Shown here in pieces: positions 17,972-26,560 of a stretch of 64,000 nucleotides of DNA (the stretch's first letter is position 1; every line of letters begins with the position of its first letter). A program made the translations under genes and the position numbers. The notes beneath the pieces were generated by a model, which ran no database searches, was not told the origin of the DNA, and saw nothing but the letters and a program-made list of their open reading frames with translations. This stretch comes from Buchananella hordeovulneris (lineage in GTDB: Bacteria; Actinomycetota; Actinomycetes; Actinomycetales; Actinomycetaceae), in the NCBI RefSeq assembly GCF_001907235.1, contig NZ_MQVS01000001.1, forward strand, positions 186,001 to 250,000, in the 5' to 3' direction.

Positions 17972-18045
17972 GGCGGGGTAGCTCAGCTGGTCAGAGCGCA
18001 CGACTCATAATCGTGAGGTCGCGGGTTCAAGCCCCGCTCCCGCTA
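17972..18045 (+). tRNA. tRNA-Met (CAT), elongator type
   Basis: The acceptor GGCGGGG pairs with TCCCGCT (G-T at both ends), the anticodon loop is CTCATAA and the stem is CACGA/TCGTG. The paired 1-72 position and the lack of three G-C pairs in the anticodon stem favour the elongator. It lies 52 bp upstream of rpmG, an order common in actinobacteria. Confidence 0.93.
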
Positions 18046-18096
18046 CGAAACAAGCAAACTGCGGCCCCTGGCTGCGAAACGGAGAAGTGAGGAATC

Positions 18097-18267
18097 GTGG
18101 CTTCCAAGTCTCAGGACGTCCGCCCGAAGATCACGCTCGCCTGCAGCGAATGCAAGGAGCGCAACTACATCACCAAGAAGAACCGGCGTAACACCCCGGA
18201 TCGACTGGAGCTGGCTAAGTTCTGCCCGCGTTGCAACAAGTCGACCGCGCACCGCGAGACCCGCTAA
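18097..18267 (+). CDS. rpmG: 50S ribosomal protein L33, zinc form
   Basis: This 56-residue protein starts at GTG 18097 after a GTGAGGA ribosome site. It contains two CxxC pairs (CSEC and CPRC), so it is the zinc-binding C+ form of L33. The segment [16 protein letters not shown] is diagnostic. It probably shares a transcript with the tRNA-Met just upstream. In many actinobacteria this gene precedes secE-nusG or hadA; here it is followed by a strong terminator and a long repeat-bearing gap. Confidence 0.95.
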   Translation: MASKSQDVRPKITLACSECKERNYITKKNRRNTPDRLELAKFCPRCNKSTAHRETR

Positions 18268-18281
18268 GCGCAATAGTCACT

Positions 18282-18322
18282 GGCAGGTGCTCACCGGAAT
18301 AACGGTGGGCACCTGCCGTTTT
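18282..18322 (+). terminator. Rho-independent terminator after rpmG
   Basis: A 15-bp stem with one G-T pair (18282-18296 with 18303-18317), a six-base loop and then GTTTTG. This is one of the few hairpins in the window with a T run. Confidence 0.85.
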
Positions 18323-19056
18323 GTCTGCTCGGACGCGGCGGACAACTCTGCACGGCCGCCGAGCCCGGTGCCCGGCGCAGGCAGTAGCAAGCCGCCACCG
18401 GCGGGCTGCTTCGACCGCCGCTGCCGATCCACAGGCCGGTCAGCCCGCCAGGCGTGAGCTGAGCCTGCCTGGCGGGGATGGGGGTGGTAACGGCGCTTTC
18501 CGGCGGGCTGTCCCTAGCGCGGAGCCTTGCTGGCGGGGATGGGGGGTGCCCCACTGGCTGGGGCGGGCTCGACCATTAGCCGGCTAAAGGGTGATCCCAG
18601 CTCCAAACGCCGCCCGTTACGAACGGGCGCAAACCGCTGTAGGGTCGACGCTTTGTCTTCGAGGGCTGCGAAGCGCGCAACGGTCAGCGTCGATCCCGCC
18701 GATGCCCATCACACCCCACCGTCATGTTGTTGGTTCACCGTCATGTCCTTAATGCACCGCCATGTCCTTAAAACACTGAAATAAGGGCATGGTGGTGACG
18801 TAAGGGCATGGTGGTGACGTGAGGACATGGCGGTGGCGATGACTAAGGCGGCGTAAGGACATGGTGGTGCCGCAAGGGCATGATGGTGGCGACGACTAAG
18901 GCGGCGTAAGGACATGGTGGTGCCGCAAGGACATGGTGGTGCCACGATGACCTCTTAGTAGTCCCTGGGCGTCGCGGTGGCCGCGCGCGAACGCCTGGCT
19001 AACATGACCAGGTAGCTGCATATGCCCAGCAGGTCCGACCGGGAAGAGTGAGGGAC
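18323..19056. other. 734-bp intergenic gap without a supported gene
   Basis: The first 390 bp are GC-rich with no coding signal that I trust and short CTGGCGGGGATGGGG-like repeats (about 18471 and 18530). The stretch 18717-18953 is a repeat array, annotated separately. The open frame across the array on the minus strand only translates the repeats. A possible -10 for the downstream kinase is TAACAT near 18999. Confidence 0.6.
18717..18953. repeat. Array of inverted and direct ~16-bp repeats
   Basis: About ten copies of a unit like TAAGGACATGGTGGTG fill this stretch. Three copies face left (about 18718, 18735 and 18755) and seven face right (about 18782, 18801, 18820, 18853, 18873, 18906 and 18926), around a centre at 18771-18780. 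The rightward half also contains a 53-bp tandem duplication: GACTAAGGCGGCG starts at 18841 and again at 18894. There is no transposase nearby. The units could be protein-binding iterons or the end of a lost mobile element. Confidence 0.8.
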
Positions 19057-20376
19057 ATGAATACTGAAACTGTTCCCGCCTCCCCGCTTCCCGCCTCCCC
19101 GCTTCCCGCCGCAGCGCCGCCCGCCAACGCGCGAGACCAGGTCCGCACTGCTGCCCGGGCGGCCGCCTTCTTGCTGCTGCAGTGGCCCCTGCACCTGTTC
19201 TTCTTCGTGATGGTGGTGGTCTTGCTCGCGGTGGGCGTCGGCACCGTCATCATCTGGGTCGGCCTGGGGTTGCTGTTAGCTGGGCTCTGGACGGCTCGCG
19301 GCGCGGCCCAACTGCAACGGGCCTACAACCGCGGCGTGCACGGCCTGCTTCCCCCGCCCGACCTCTATCCGCCCCTGGACGGCCCCGGCGGAAACCGCTT
19401 GTGGCGGGCCCTGCGGCGCAGACAGCCGTGGCGGGACGCCGCCTGGGTGCTGGTGACCTTTCCGCTGGCAACCGTGACGTGGGTGCTGGCGGTGCTGTGG
19501 GTGTCGGTGCCGCTCGGGGCCCTGGCGACCCCGGTGCTGGAACTGCTCGAGCTTATCTTCCCCCACCAGGTGCGCAACGGGCTGGCGGAGGCGTTTGGTC
19601 TGCCCTACGACGTCTGGCTGGACCTAACCATCTCGACCGTCCTTGGGGTCATCTTCCTCCTCACCATGCCGCGCGTCTTACCCGCCCTGGAGCTGGCCCA
19701 CGTGCGCCTGAGTGACCTCATGCTGTGCCGCGCGGCCCGCCAGGAGGAGAACATCACGCACCTGACCCGCTCCCGCCAGGCCGCCCGCCAGGCCGAGACC
19801 CGAGAGCTGCGGCGCTTGGAGAGAGACCTGCACGACGGTCCGCAACAGCGGCTGGTGCGGTTACAGATGGATCTGGCGCGGGCGCAGCGGCGCCTCACGC
19901 AAGAACCCGACCAGGCATCTGCATTGCTGACTGACGCCCTGGAACAGACACGGCAAACGCTGGCCGAGCTACGCCAGCTCTCGCGCGGTATCGCCCCACC
20001 GGTGCTGGTTGATCGCGGCCTGCTGGCGGCCCTCAGCGAGGCCACGGCCCGCTCAGTGGTGCCAGTGCAATTGCAGGGCACCATCCCGCCACTACCCGAA
20101 CACGTGGAGGTGGCCGCCTACTTTGTGGTCTCCGAGGCACTGGCGAACGTCAACAAGCACGCGGCCGCCTCCCGGGCGGTGGTGAACCTCACGGTCACCG
20201 ACGCACAGCTGCTGATCACCGTGGACGACGACGGACAGGGCGGGGCCGCGCTAGCCAAGGGGTTCGGCTTGGCAGGCCTAGCGGAGCGGCTGCGGGCCGT
20301 CGACGGGCAGCTGACCATTTTCTCCCCGACCGGCGGTCCCACCCGCATCCAGGCGGTGATCCCGTGCGCGTCTTGA
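19057..20376 (+). CDS. NarL-family sensor histidine kinase
   Basis: About 439 residues. The N-terminal half has four to five membrane helices of the putative sensor (PF13796-like) type. The dimerisation/phosphoacceptor region reads LERDLHDGPQQRLVRLQMDL with H259 as the phosphorylated residue (HisKA_3 type). The ATP-binding domain has EALANVNKHA (N box) and DDDGQGG...GLAGLAERL. It phosphorylates the response regulator encoded by the next gene, whose start overlaps by 13 bp. An in-frame GTG at 19048 is an alternative start. Confidence 0.92.
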   Translation: MNTETVPASPLPASPLPAAAPPANARDQVRTAARAAAFLLLQWPLHLFFFVMVVVLLAVGVGTVIIWVGLGLLLAGLWTARGAAQLQRAYNRGVHGLLPPPDLYPPLDGPGGNRLWRALRRRQPWRDAAWVLVTFPLATVTWVLAVLWVSVPLGALATPVLELLELIFPHQVRNGLAEAFGLPYDVWLDLTISTVLGVIFLLTMPRVLPALELAHVRLSDLMLCRAARQEENITHLTRSRQAARQAETRELRRLERDLHDGPQQRLVRLQMDLARAQRRLTQEPDQASALLTDALEQTRQTLAELRQLSRGIAPPVLVDRGLLAALSEATARSVVPVQLQGTIPPLPEHVEVAAYFVVSEALANVNKHAAASRAVVNLTVTDAQLLITVDDDGQGGAALAKGFGLAGLAERLRAVDGQLTIFSPTGGPTRIQAVIPCAS

Positions 20377-21008
20377 TCGCCGACGATTCGGTGCTGCTGC
20401 GTCAGGGCCTGGCCCTGCTGCTGGCCGAGGAGGGACACGAGGTGGTGGCCAGCGTGGCGGACGGCCCCGGCCTGGTATCCGCCTGCCTGACGCTGCGTCC
20501 CGACCTGACCATCAGCGACATTCGCATGCCGCCGAGCCACACCGACGAAGGGCTGCGTGCCGCCCTGGAGATCCGGCAGGCCTGGCCGACCGCGCCGGTG
20601 CTCATGCTCAGTCAGTACGTCGTGTTGTCCTACGCGGCCGAGTTGCTGGCCAGCGGCGAGGGGGCGCTCGGCTACCTGCTGAAGGACCGGGTCAGCGACC
20701 TGGAGCAGTTCTTTCACGCGGTGGACCGCGTGGCAGCCGGGGGCACCGTGCTCGACCCGGAAGTGGTGACCCAGGTGCTGCAGCGCGGCCGCCGCAACGA
20801 CCCCGTGGAGAGCCTGTCCGCCCGCGAGCGCGAGGTACTGGAGCTCATGGCGGAGGGATTTTCCAACGCAGCGATCGCGCAGCGCCTGGTGTTGACCACG
20901 GGGGCGGTGGAGAAGCACATCCAGCGGCTGTTCGCCAAACTGGGGCTGCATGCTGACGCGGCGGTGCATAGGCGGGTGCGAGCCGTGCTGCAGCTGCTTG
21001 GCGGCTAG
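20364..21008 (+). CDS. NarL/LuxR-family response regulator
   Basis: 214 residues. The receiver domain begins MRVLIADDSVLLRQGL, and the phosphoacceptor is D52 in SDIRMP. The C-terminal LuxR helix-turn-helix is at about 150-205, with LSAREREVLELMAEGFSNAA and then GAVEKHIQRLFAKLGL. Its start overlaps the kinase gene, so the two are co-translated. The target genes are not evident; no ABC transporter follows, unlike the second such pair in the window. Confidence 0.93.
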   Translation: MRVLIADDSVLLRQGLALLLAEEGHEVVASVADGPGLVSACLTLRPDLTISDIRMPPSHTDEGLRAALEIRQAWPTAPVLMLSQYVVLSYAAELLASGEGALGYLLKDRVSDLEQFFHAVDRVAAGGTVLDPEVVTQVLQRGRRNDPVESLSAREREVLELMAEGFSNAAIAQRLVLTTGAVEKHIQRLFAKLGLHADAAVHRRVRAVLQLLGG

Positions 21009-21127
21009 GCGGCACCCGGCCACGGCCCACTGGGGCGAGGACTTGGCGCTAGCCGCCAAAAGGACGCGGGTGAACTTAGGGGCGCCGTGCCTGCCCGGGC
21101 GGCGCCCCGCCGCCTAGGGTCGCGGGT

Positions 21128-22054
21128 ATGGATATCACTGCACGCACCTACCCGTCCGTCACCTATGCCGTGGGGCAAGAAGAGCTCACGGCCTTCGCGG
21201 CGGCCACCGGCCGGGCCTGGGGCGCGGGCGCGAGCGGTATCGGGCAGGCACCTACCCCCGCCGCCCCCTGCTCCGTCGCGGCCCCGACGTTCGTGGCGAT
21301 CGTGGCGCAGCGGGCAGAGGCGGCCGTGGTGGCCGACCCCGAGGTAGGAATAGATTTCGCGCGCGTGCTGCACGCGGCCGAGGTCATCGCGTTGCACGAG
21401 CCCATCCGGGCCGGAGATCAGCTGCAGGCCGAGCCCCGCATTAAGCGTCTGCTCAGCCGGGCCGGGACGACGACGCTCACCACCGAGACCACCGTGACCG
21501 GTCCGCGTGGGGTGGCCGCCGTCGTCACCTCCACGCTGGCCATGCTGCCACCCGCCGCTGCCCCCGAGCCGCCCACTGCGCCGCCGTCGCAGGCGGGGGA
21601 GGGCGAATGCGCGGCCGCCGCGCTTACCGCCGCGAGCTTGACTCCGGTGACGCTCGCCGTGCCGTCGCGCGCCACCAACCCGACGGGCTTCGAGACGACA
21701 GCTGCCGTGCACCTGACCCACGTGGTGCGCTACGCCGGGGCGTCGGGAGACTTCAACCCGATCCACCACAACCCGGTCGCCGCCCGCCTGGCGGGCCTGC
21801 CCGGCACCATCGCCCACGGCATGCTCACCCTCGCCCTGGCCGCCAACGCGGTCGAGGCCTGGGCGGGCGCCCCCGGGGCGGTCCAGGAGGTGCGGGCTAA
21901 CTTCACGGGCATGGTGCCCATCGCCCCGGAGCGCGCCACGGACCTAGCGCTCGCGGGGACGGCCAGCGGCGCTAAGGTCAACTTGTCCGTCACCTGCGCG
22001 GGTGAGGCGGTGCTCGGGCGCGCGATCGTCACCCTGCGTCCGGCCGCCTCATGA
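21128..22054 (+). CDS. Fused double-hotdog MaoC-type dehydratase
   Basis: A 308-residue protein with two hotdog domains in one chain. The N-terminal half (1-145) resembles the non-catalytic FAS1-type dehydratase domain (HadA-like). The C-terminal half (about 180-300) carries the catalytic hydratase motif YAGASGDFNPIHHN with the Asp/His pair. It should act on 3-hydroxyacyl thioesters (ACP or CoA) in fatty acid metabolism. In many actinobacteria separate hadA and hadB genes sit between rpmG and murB; here one gene appears to carry both halves in that position. The substrate length is unknown. Confidence 0.85.
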   Translation: MDITARTYPSVTYAVGQEELTAFAAATGRAWGAGASGIGQAPTPAAPCSVAAPTFVAIVAQRAEAAVVADPEVGIDFARVLHAAEVIALHEPIRAGDQLQAEPRIKRLLSRAGTTTLTTETTVTGPRGVAAVVTSTLAMLPPAAAPEPPTAPPSQAGEGECAAAALTAASLTPVTLAVPSRATNPTGFETTAAVHLTHVVRYAGASGDFNPIHHNPVAARLAGLPGTIAHGMLTLALAANAVEAWAGAPGAVQEVRANFTGMVPIAPERATDLALAGTASGAKVNLSVTCAGEAVLGRAIVTLRPAAS

Positions 22055-22189
22055 GGCTGTGGTGGCACCCGGCTCGGTGGGGCGGCAGAGACACCACCTG
22101 CGCAATGTGGGAAGGGTAGCGCCCGGCCCCGTGGGGTGGCAGTGAGGTAGTCAGCAGCGTGCCCGGCGGGTGGGCAGCGGCGATGTGCC

Positions 22190-22204
22190 TAGTATCTGCT
22201 GGTG
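22190..22204 (+). promoter_or_regulatory. Leaderless promoter -10 for the MFS gene
   Basis: TAGTAT at 22190-22195 is followed by six bases and GTG at 22202. There is no ribosome-binding site. Confidence 0.6.
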
Positions 22205-23395
22205 CACAGTATTCGTCGGGCTCGTTGGGCCACCTTCGCCATCTTTTTTGCCTGCGGGTTGGCGTTTTCCGCCTGGGCTTCGCGGCTGCCTGCCGTGCGT
22301 GACCTGCTGGATTTGACCCCGCAGCAGTTGGGGCGGATCTTGTTTGTCGGCTCGCTCGGGTCGATCTGCACCTTGCCGCTGGCAGGGATCATCACGAGCC
22401 ACTTTGGTCCGAAACTCATCTGCCGTCTGGGGGTCATCGGGCAGGCCGTGACCTTGGTGGGGGCCGCGGGCGCGGCCACCCTGGGGAGCCGGTGGGGGCT
22501 GATTGTGGCCTTGGTGGCGCTCAATATTGTGTTTTCGCTGACGGACCTGGCGATGAACCTGCACGGCACGGCGGTGGATAAGGCCGGAGGGACCGAGCTC
22601 ATGCCACAGTTCCACGGCGGTTTCTCGTTGGGCACGGTGGTGGGAGCGGGCATTGGGGCGGCCAGCTCGGCGCTCGGGGTGGCCGTGTGGTTGCAGATGC
22701 TCGCGGTGGGGGCGGTGCTTGTTGTTCTCGCGGTGGTCGCCACCCACCTCTACCTCCCGGTGCCGCCGCCGACGGGGGGTCCCAAATCCCGCGGGGTGCA
22801 GGCCCTGCGTGCTTGGGGCGAGGGCCGTACCTTGGCGCTCGGCATGATCGTGCTGGGCGCGGCCCTCACGGAGGGGGCGGCCAACGACTGGATCGCCCTG
22901 GCGACCGTGGATAGTTTTGGGGCGGCCAACTACTTGGGGGCAGTGGCCTTCGCGATCTTTGTCAGCGGTATGACCGCGATGCGTTTCGCCGGGACCTGGC
23001 TGGTGGCACGGTTCGGGCGGGTGCTGGTCATTCGTCTGTGTGCCTGGGCCAGCCTGCTCGGGGTGGTCGGTTTCGTTTCCTCCCCCTGGTTGGGCCTGGC
23101 GATGGTCAGCGCCGTCATCTGGGGGGCGGGCGCGGCCTTGGGCTTCCCGCTCGGTTTCGCGGCCGCCGGCGAAGAGCCAGTGCGGGCCGCGGCCCGCCTG
23201 GCGGTGGTGTCCACCATCGGGTACGGGGCGTTCCTGGCGGGCCCGCCGCTGTTGGGGGAGCTCGTGCACCACTTCGGCTACCGCTGGGCGTTAGGGGTGT
23301 TGGCCTTCCCGGTGGCCCTAGGTTTGCTCTTCGCGTCGGCGGCCCGACCCCGGCCGCTGGAAGATCAGTTGGCCGACCGAGAAACAGCCGCCTGA
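22202..23395 (+). CDS. Major facilitator superfamily transporter
   Basis: 397 residues with about twelve membrane helices, of the YbjJ-like group. It begins ATFAIFFACGLAFSAWASRL, contains AMNLHGTAVDKAGGTELMP and then FHGGFSLGTVVGAGIGA, both characteristic of this group. Its substrate is unknown. The two six-helix halves are separated by a basic loop near residue 190. The transcript seems leaderless. It is followed 41 bp later by murB, which has its own likely -10 box. Confidence 0.87.
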   Translation: MHSIRRARWATFAIFFACGLAFSAWASRLPAVRDLLDLTPQQLGRILFVGSLGSICTLPLAGIITSHFGPKLICRLGVIGQAVTLVGAAGAATLGSRWGLIVALVALNIVFSLTDLAMNLHGTAVDKAGGTELMPQFHGGFSLGTVVGAGIGAASSALGVAVWLQMLAVGAVLVVLAVVATHLYLPVPPPTGGPKSRGVQALRAWGEGRTLALGMIVLGAALTEGAANDWIALATVDSFGAANYLGAVAFAIFVSGMTAMRFAGTWLVARFGRVLVIRLCAWASLLGVVGFVSSPWLGLAMVSAVIWGAGAALGFPLGFAAAGEEPVRAAARLAVVSTIGYGAFLAGPPLLGELVHHFGYRWALGVLAFPVALGLLFASAARPRPLEDQLADRETAA

Positions 23396-23436
23396 CTCTG
23401 GCTGTCGGGCGGCGGCCTGCCGTTACCCTGAGGGGC

Positions 23437-24651
23437 ATGACATGTGAAATGCCCGGCCCGGCGTTGTCCGCTGGTGAGCACTCGGCTCTCATCCCGCCCG
23501 TAACGTCCGTGCGGCACACGCCCGGCACCACCCCCGCCCCCACGTTGGCGGAATTGACGACCCTGCGGGTGGGCGGCGCCCCCGCCCAGTACCTGGAGGC
23601 CCACTCCGAGGAGGAGATGACTGCGGCCATTGCCGCCGCTGACGCGCAGGGGCAGCCGCTGCTGGTGCTGGGGGGCGGGTCCAATGTGTTGGCCCACGAG
23701 GACGGTTTTGCGGGCCTGGTGCTGCGCGATGCTCGCACGTCCGTCGTCGTGGAGGATGCCTCGGGCTGTGGCGGGGTCACCGTGCGCGCCACGGCAGGGG
23801 TGCCGTGGGACGACTTCGTGCACCGCGCGGTGGTCGAGGAGTGGATGGGGCTGGAGGCGCTGTCTGGCATTCCCGGCACGGTTGGGGCGGCTCCGGTGCA
23901 AAACATCGGCGCCTACGGTGCCGAGGTGGCGGGGACGCTGGCCTCGGTGCGGGTTTACGACCGGGAGCGCGGCCGGACCCGGTTGCTGCCGGTGGGGGAC
24001 CTGAAGCTCGGCTACCGCACGAGCGTGTTGAAGACCTCGCGCAGCGAGACCCGGCCCGATGGCACCTCGTGGGGGGCCACCGGCCGGTATGTTGTGCTGG
24101 AGGCCACCTTCCAGTTCCGCAACGCCTCCCTCTCGGCTCCCGTGCGCTACGCGGAGCTGGCGCGCGCCCTCGGGGTGAACTTGGAGGACCGCGCCCCGGC
24201 GGCCAGCGTGCGGGCCGCGGTGCTGGAGCTGCGGCGCGGCAAGGGCATGGTGCTGGACGACGCCGACCACGACACCTGGTCGGCCGGCTCGTTCTTCCTC
24301 AATCCGGTGCTCAGCGAGGCCGCGGCGGCTACCCTGCCTGCTGACGCGCCGCGCTTTGCGGTCCGCAACCCGGCGCTAGCGACCAACATTTTGGACCCGG
24401 GCCCCGTGGTGCCGGGCCTGGTGAAGACCTCGGCCGCGTGGTTGATTGCGCGGGCCGGTTTCGCGCCCGGGTATGGAACGGAGCTGACCGCCGGGCGGGC
24501 CAGCCTGTCCACGAAGCACGTATTGGCTATCACCAACCGGGGAGCGGCCAGCGCCGCCGATATTCGGGCGGTCAGTAGCGCCATTCAGCAAGGAGTACGC
24601 GAGGCGTTCGGGGTCGAGCTGGAACCCGAACCGGTGGTGCTCGCTCCCTAG
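23437..24651 (+). CDS. murB: UDP-N-acetylenolpyruvoylglucosamine reductase
   Basis: 404 residues. MurB makes UDP-N-acetylmuramic acid in the second step of peptidoglycan precursor synthesis, using FAD and NADPH. FAD-binding motifs are LLVLGGGSNVL (about 75-85) and SGIPGTVGAAPVQNIGAYG (143-161). Catalytic residues lie in YRTSVLK (193-199) and in AGSFFLNPV. The C terminus reads LSTKHVLAITNRGAASA. It lacks the split loop of type II enzymes, so it is type I. ATG 23437 is chosen because TACCCT (23424-23429) lies seven bases upstream, giving a leaderless mRNA; a longer frame runs inside the MFS gene. Confidence 0.94.
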   Translation: MTCEMPGPALSAGEHSALIPPVTSVRHTPGTTPAPTLAELTTLRVGGAPAQYLEAHSEEEMTAAIAAADAQGQPLLVLGGGSNVLAHEDGFAGLVLRDARTSVVVEDASGCGGVTVRATAGVPWDDFVHRAVVEEWMGLEALSGIPGTVGAAPVQNIGAYGAEVAGTLASVRVYDRERGRTRLLPVGDLKLGYRTSVLKTSRSETRPDGTSWGATGRYVVLEATFQFRNASLSAPVRYAELARALGVNLEDRAPAASVRAAVLELRRGKGMVLDDADHDTWSAGSFFLNPVLSEAAAATLPADAPRFAVRNPALATNILDPGPVVPGLVKTSAAWLIARAGFAPGYGTELTAGRASLSTKHVLAITNRGAASAADIRAVSSAIQQGVREAFGVELEPEPVVLAP

Positions 24652-24673
24652 GCGGCGCACGGCCGCAGGCGGG

Positions 24674-25714
24674 TTAGCTTGCGGCCTGCCCCGCGGTGGC
24701 GGGGGCGGCCAGCCAGGCCGCGATCTCGGCGCGCCAGCGCGCCTTGGCCGCCGGGCTGGCCAGGCTCGCGTCGATTGAGTCGATGGCCAGCTGCGCCAGG
24801 GCGGCATCGTCCAGGCCGTGCGCGTCGCGGGCGGCCTCGTACTGGGCCACCAGGCGGGAGCCAAACAGCAGCGGGTCGTCGGCCCCTAGGGCGATACGCG
24901 CCCCGGCAGCCCGCAGGGTGGCTAGCGGCACGTGGCGGGTTTCGTGGTAGACCCCGAGGGAAACGTTCGACGCCGGGCACACTTCGAAGGCGATCCCCGC
25001 GTCGACTACGGCGGCCAACAGGGCAGGGTCCTCGGCGGTGCGGACCCCGTGCCCGAGCCGAGCGGGAGCCAGGTGTTCGACGACGGCCCGCACGTGGGCG
25101 GGGCCAAGGAGCTCGCCGCCGTGGGGGACCCCGGCCAGGCCGGCATCGCGGGCGATGCGAAACGCCGCCTGCCACTCGGCGGTGTTGCCGCGCCGTTCGT
25201 CGTTGGATAGGCCGAAGCCGACGACCTGCCCCGGGCCGTCCCCGGCGTACTGGGCCGCCAGCCGGGCCAGGGTGCGGGCCTCTAGCGGGTGGCGGGTGCG
25301 GGAGGCCGCCACGATGATCGCCACTTCGATGCCGAGCGCCGCGCTGGCCTGGCGGGCCTCATCCAACACGATCTCCAGGGCGGGAGTGATTCCCCCCACG
25401 AAGGGGGCATAGCTGGTGGGGTCGATCTGCAACTCCAGGCGCCGCGAGCCCTCGGCGGCATCATCCTCGGCCGCCTCCCGCAGGAGACGGCGCATCACTG
25501 CCTCGGAGCGCACCAGGGCGCGGGCCGCATCGTAGGACCGCTGGAAGCGGAACCAGCCGCGCTGGTCGGCAGGCACGTCGTACACGGAATCGGTGAGGTT
25601 CGCCGGGAGGCGGATGCCTGCTCTGGCCGCCAAGTCCAGGAGGGTGGCGGGGCGCATTGAGCCGGTGAAATGCAGGTGCAGGTGGGCTTTAGGCAGTTGG
25701 TGGAGATCCCGCAT
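24674..25714 (-). CDS. add: Adenosine deaminase family protein
   Basis: A 346-residue amidohydrolase. Metal ligands are H11 and H13 in KAHLHLHFTGS and the later His and Asp in RLGHGVRT (221-223) and GADDPLLFG (278-285). The catalytic Glu is in PHGGE (198-201); CPASN (246-250) is conserved. HFTGS replaces the common HLEGS, a form I associate with actinobacterial members. It probably deaminates adenosine to inosine for purine salvage, though another purine substrate is possible. It converges with murB with 22 bp between them. Confidence 0.88.
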   Translation of the reverse strand: MRDLHQLPKAHLHLHFTGSMRPATLLDLAARAGIRLPANLTDSVYDVPADQRGWFRFQRSYDAARALVRSEAVMRRLLREAAEDDAAEGSRRLELQIDPTSYAPFVGGITPALEIVLDEARQASAALGIEVAIIVAASRTRHPLEARTLARLAAQYAGDGPGQVVGFGLSNDERRGNTAEWQAAFRIARDAGLAGVPHGGELLGPAHVRAVVEHLAPARLGHGVRTAEDPALLAAVVDAGIAFEVCPASNVSLGVYHETRHVPLATLRAAGARIALGADDPLLFGSRLVAQYEAARDAHGLDDAALAQLAIDSIDASLASPAAKARWRAEIAAWLAAPATAGQAAS

Positions 25715-25768
25715 CGGGTCAGTGTCCCATGTAACTAGGGCCGCTCGAAAATCGAGGTCGTGCGTCGG

Positions 25769-25871
25769 TTAGACTCACGGGGTACCTCGGCGAGGGAAGA
25801 AATTCCGTTATCGACGCGGTGTGGGTTACGCCCGCGCTGACCGCTCGCCACCCACACCGAAAGGAAAGACT
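25769..25871 (+). promoter_or_regulatory. Promoter and structured leader of rplY
   Basis: TAGACT near 25769-25774 is a likely -10 box, giving a leader of about 90 nt. In it CGGTGTGGG (25817-25825) can pair with CCCACACCG (25851-25859), just before the AAAGGA ribosome site. L25 binds 5S rRNA, so autogenous control through this hairpin is conceivable but unproved. Confidence 0.45.
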
Positions 25872-26474
25872 ATGTCCCAGTCCGAAGACCGCCTGGTCAT
25901 CACCGGTACCGTGCGCACCGAGTTCGGCAAGGGCGCTGCCCGCCGCCTGCGCCGCGCCGCCCAGACCCCGGCCGTTCTCTACGGCCACGGCATGGACCCC
26001 GTGCACTTGGCGCTGCCGGCCCACGCCCTGTTCCTGGCCGTCAAGGGCAATGCCAACGCGGTGCTGCACCTGACCGTGGACGGCGAAGAATCCCTGGCGC
26101 TGGTGAAGGACATCCAGCGTGACCCGGTCTCCCGCATTATCGAGCACGTTGACCTGCTCGCGGTGCGCAAGGGCGAGAAGGTCACCGTGGAGGTCCCGGT
26201 TGTCACCGAGGGCGAGTCCTTCCCCGGCACCATGGTGGCCGTCGACCTGCAGAACATCACCCTGGAGGCCTCGGCCACCGCGATTCCTGAGAGCCTCGCG
26301 GTCTCGGTGGAGGGCCTGGAGGACGGCACCGTGCTGCGCGTGGCCGACCTGCAGCTGCCGCGCGGCGTGCAGACCGATCTGGACCCGGAGACCGTCGTGC
26401 TGACTGTCTCCATCCCGCAGGAGGATCTGCCCGCCGAGGAGAGCGCCGAGGAAGCCGAAGAGGCCGCCGAGTAA
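25872..26474 (+). CDS. rplY: 50S ribosomal protein L25 (long CTC form)
   Basis: This 200-residue protein binds 5S rRNA. It has the N-terminal L25 domain (about 1-95, with RTEFGKGAARRLRRAAQTPA) and the C-terminal TL5/CTC domain, ending in a Glu-rich tail. A ribosome site AAAGGA precedes the ATG. It is followed by a strong terminator and a 500-bp repeat region, then pth, the usual next gene. Confidence 0.95.
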   Translation: MSQSEDRLVITGTVRTEFGKGAARRLRRAAQTPAVLYGHGMDPVHLALPAHALFLAVKGNANAVLHLTVDGEESLALVKDIQRDPVSRIIEHVDLLAVRKGEKVTVEVPVVTEGESFPGTMVAVDLQNITLEASATAIPESLAVSVEGLEDGTVLRVADLQLPRGVQTDLDPETVVLTVSIPQEDLPAEESAEEAEEAAE

Positions 26475-26485
26475 GACGAAACGAG

Positions 26486-26517
26486 GCGGGGGTGGGCTGT
26501 GGCCCACCCCCGCTTTT
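26486..26517 (+). terminator. Rho-independent terminator after rplY
   Basis: A 12-bp perfect stem (26486-26497 with 26502-26513), a four-base loop and TTTT. Confidence 0.85.
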
Positions 26518-26560
26518 GCGTGGCCGGGCCGTCGCGCATGCCGGGGTGCCCGATTGGTCG

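Noticed and set aside
18709-18945. 78-codon minus-strand frame in the repeat array
   Set aside because: It only translates the repeats (HHHALAAPPCPY-type peptides) and has no start signal.
18717-18953. CRISPR array
   Set aside because: Units occur in both orientations with no constant-length unique spacers, and no cas genes are near.
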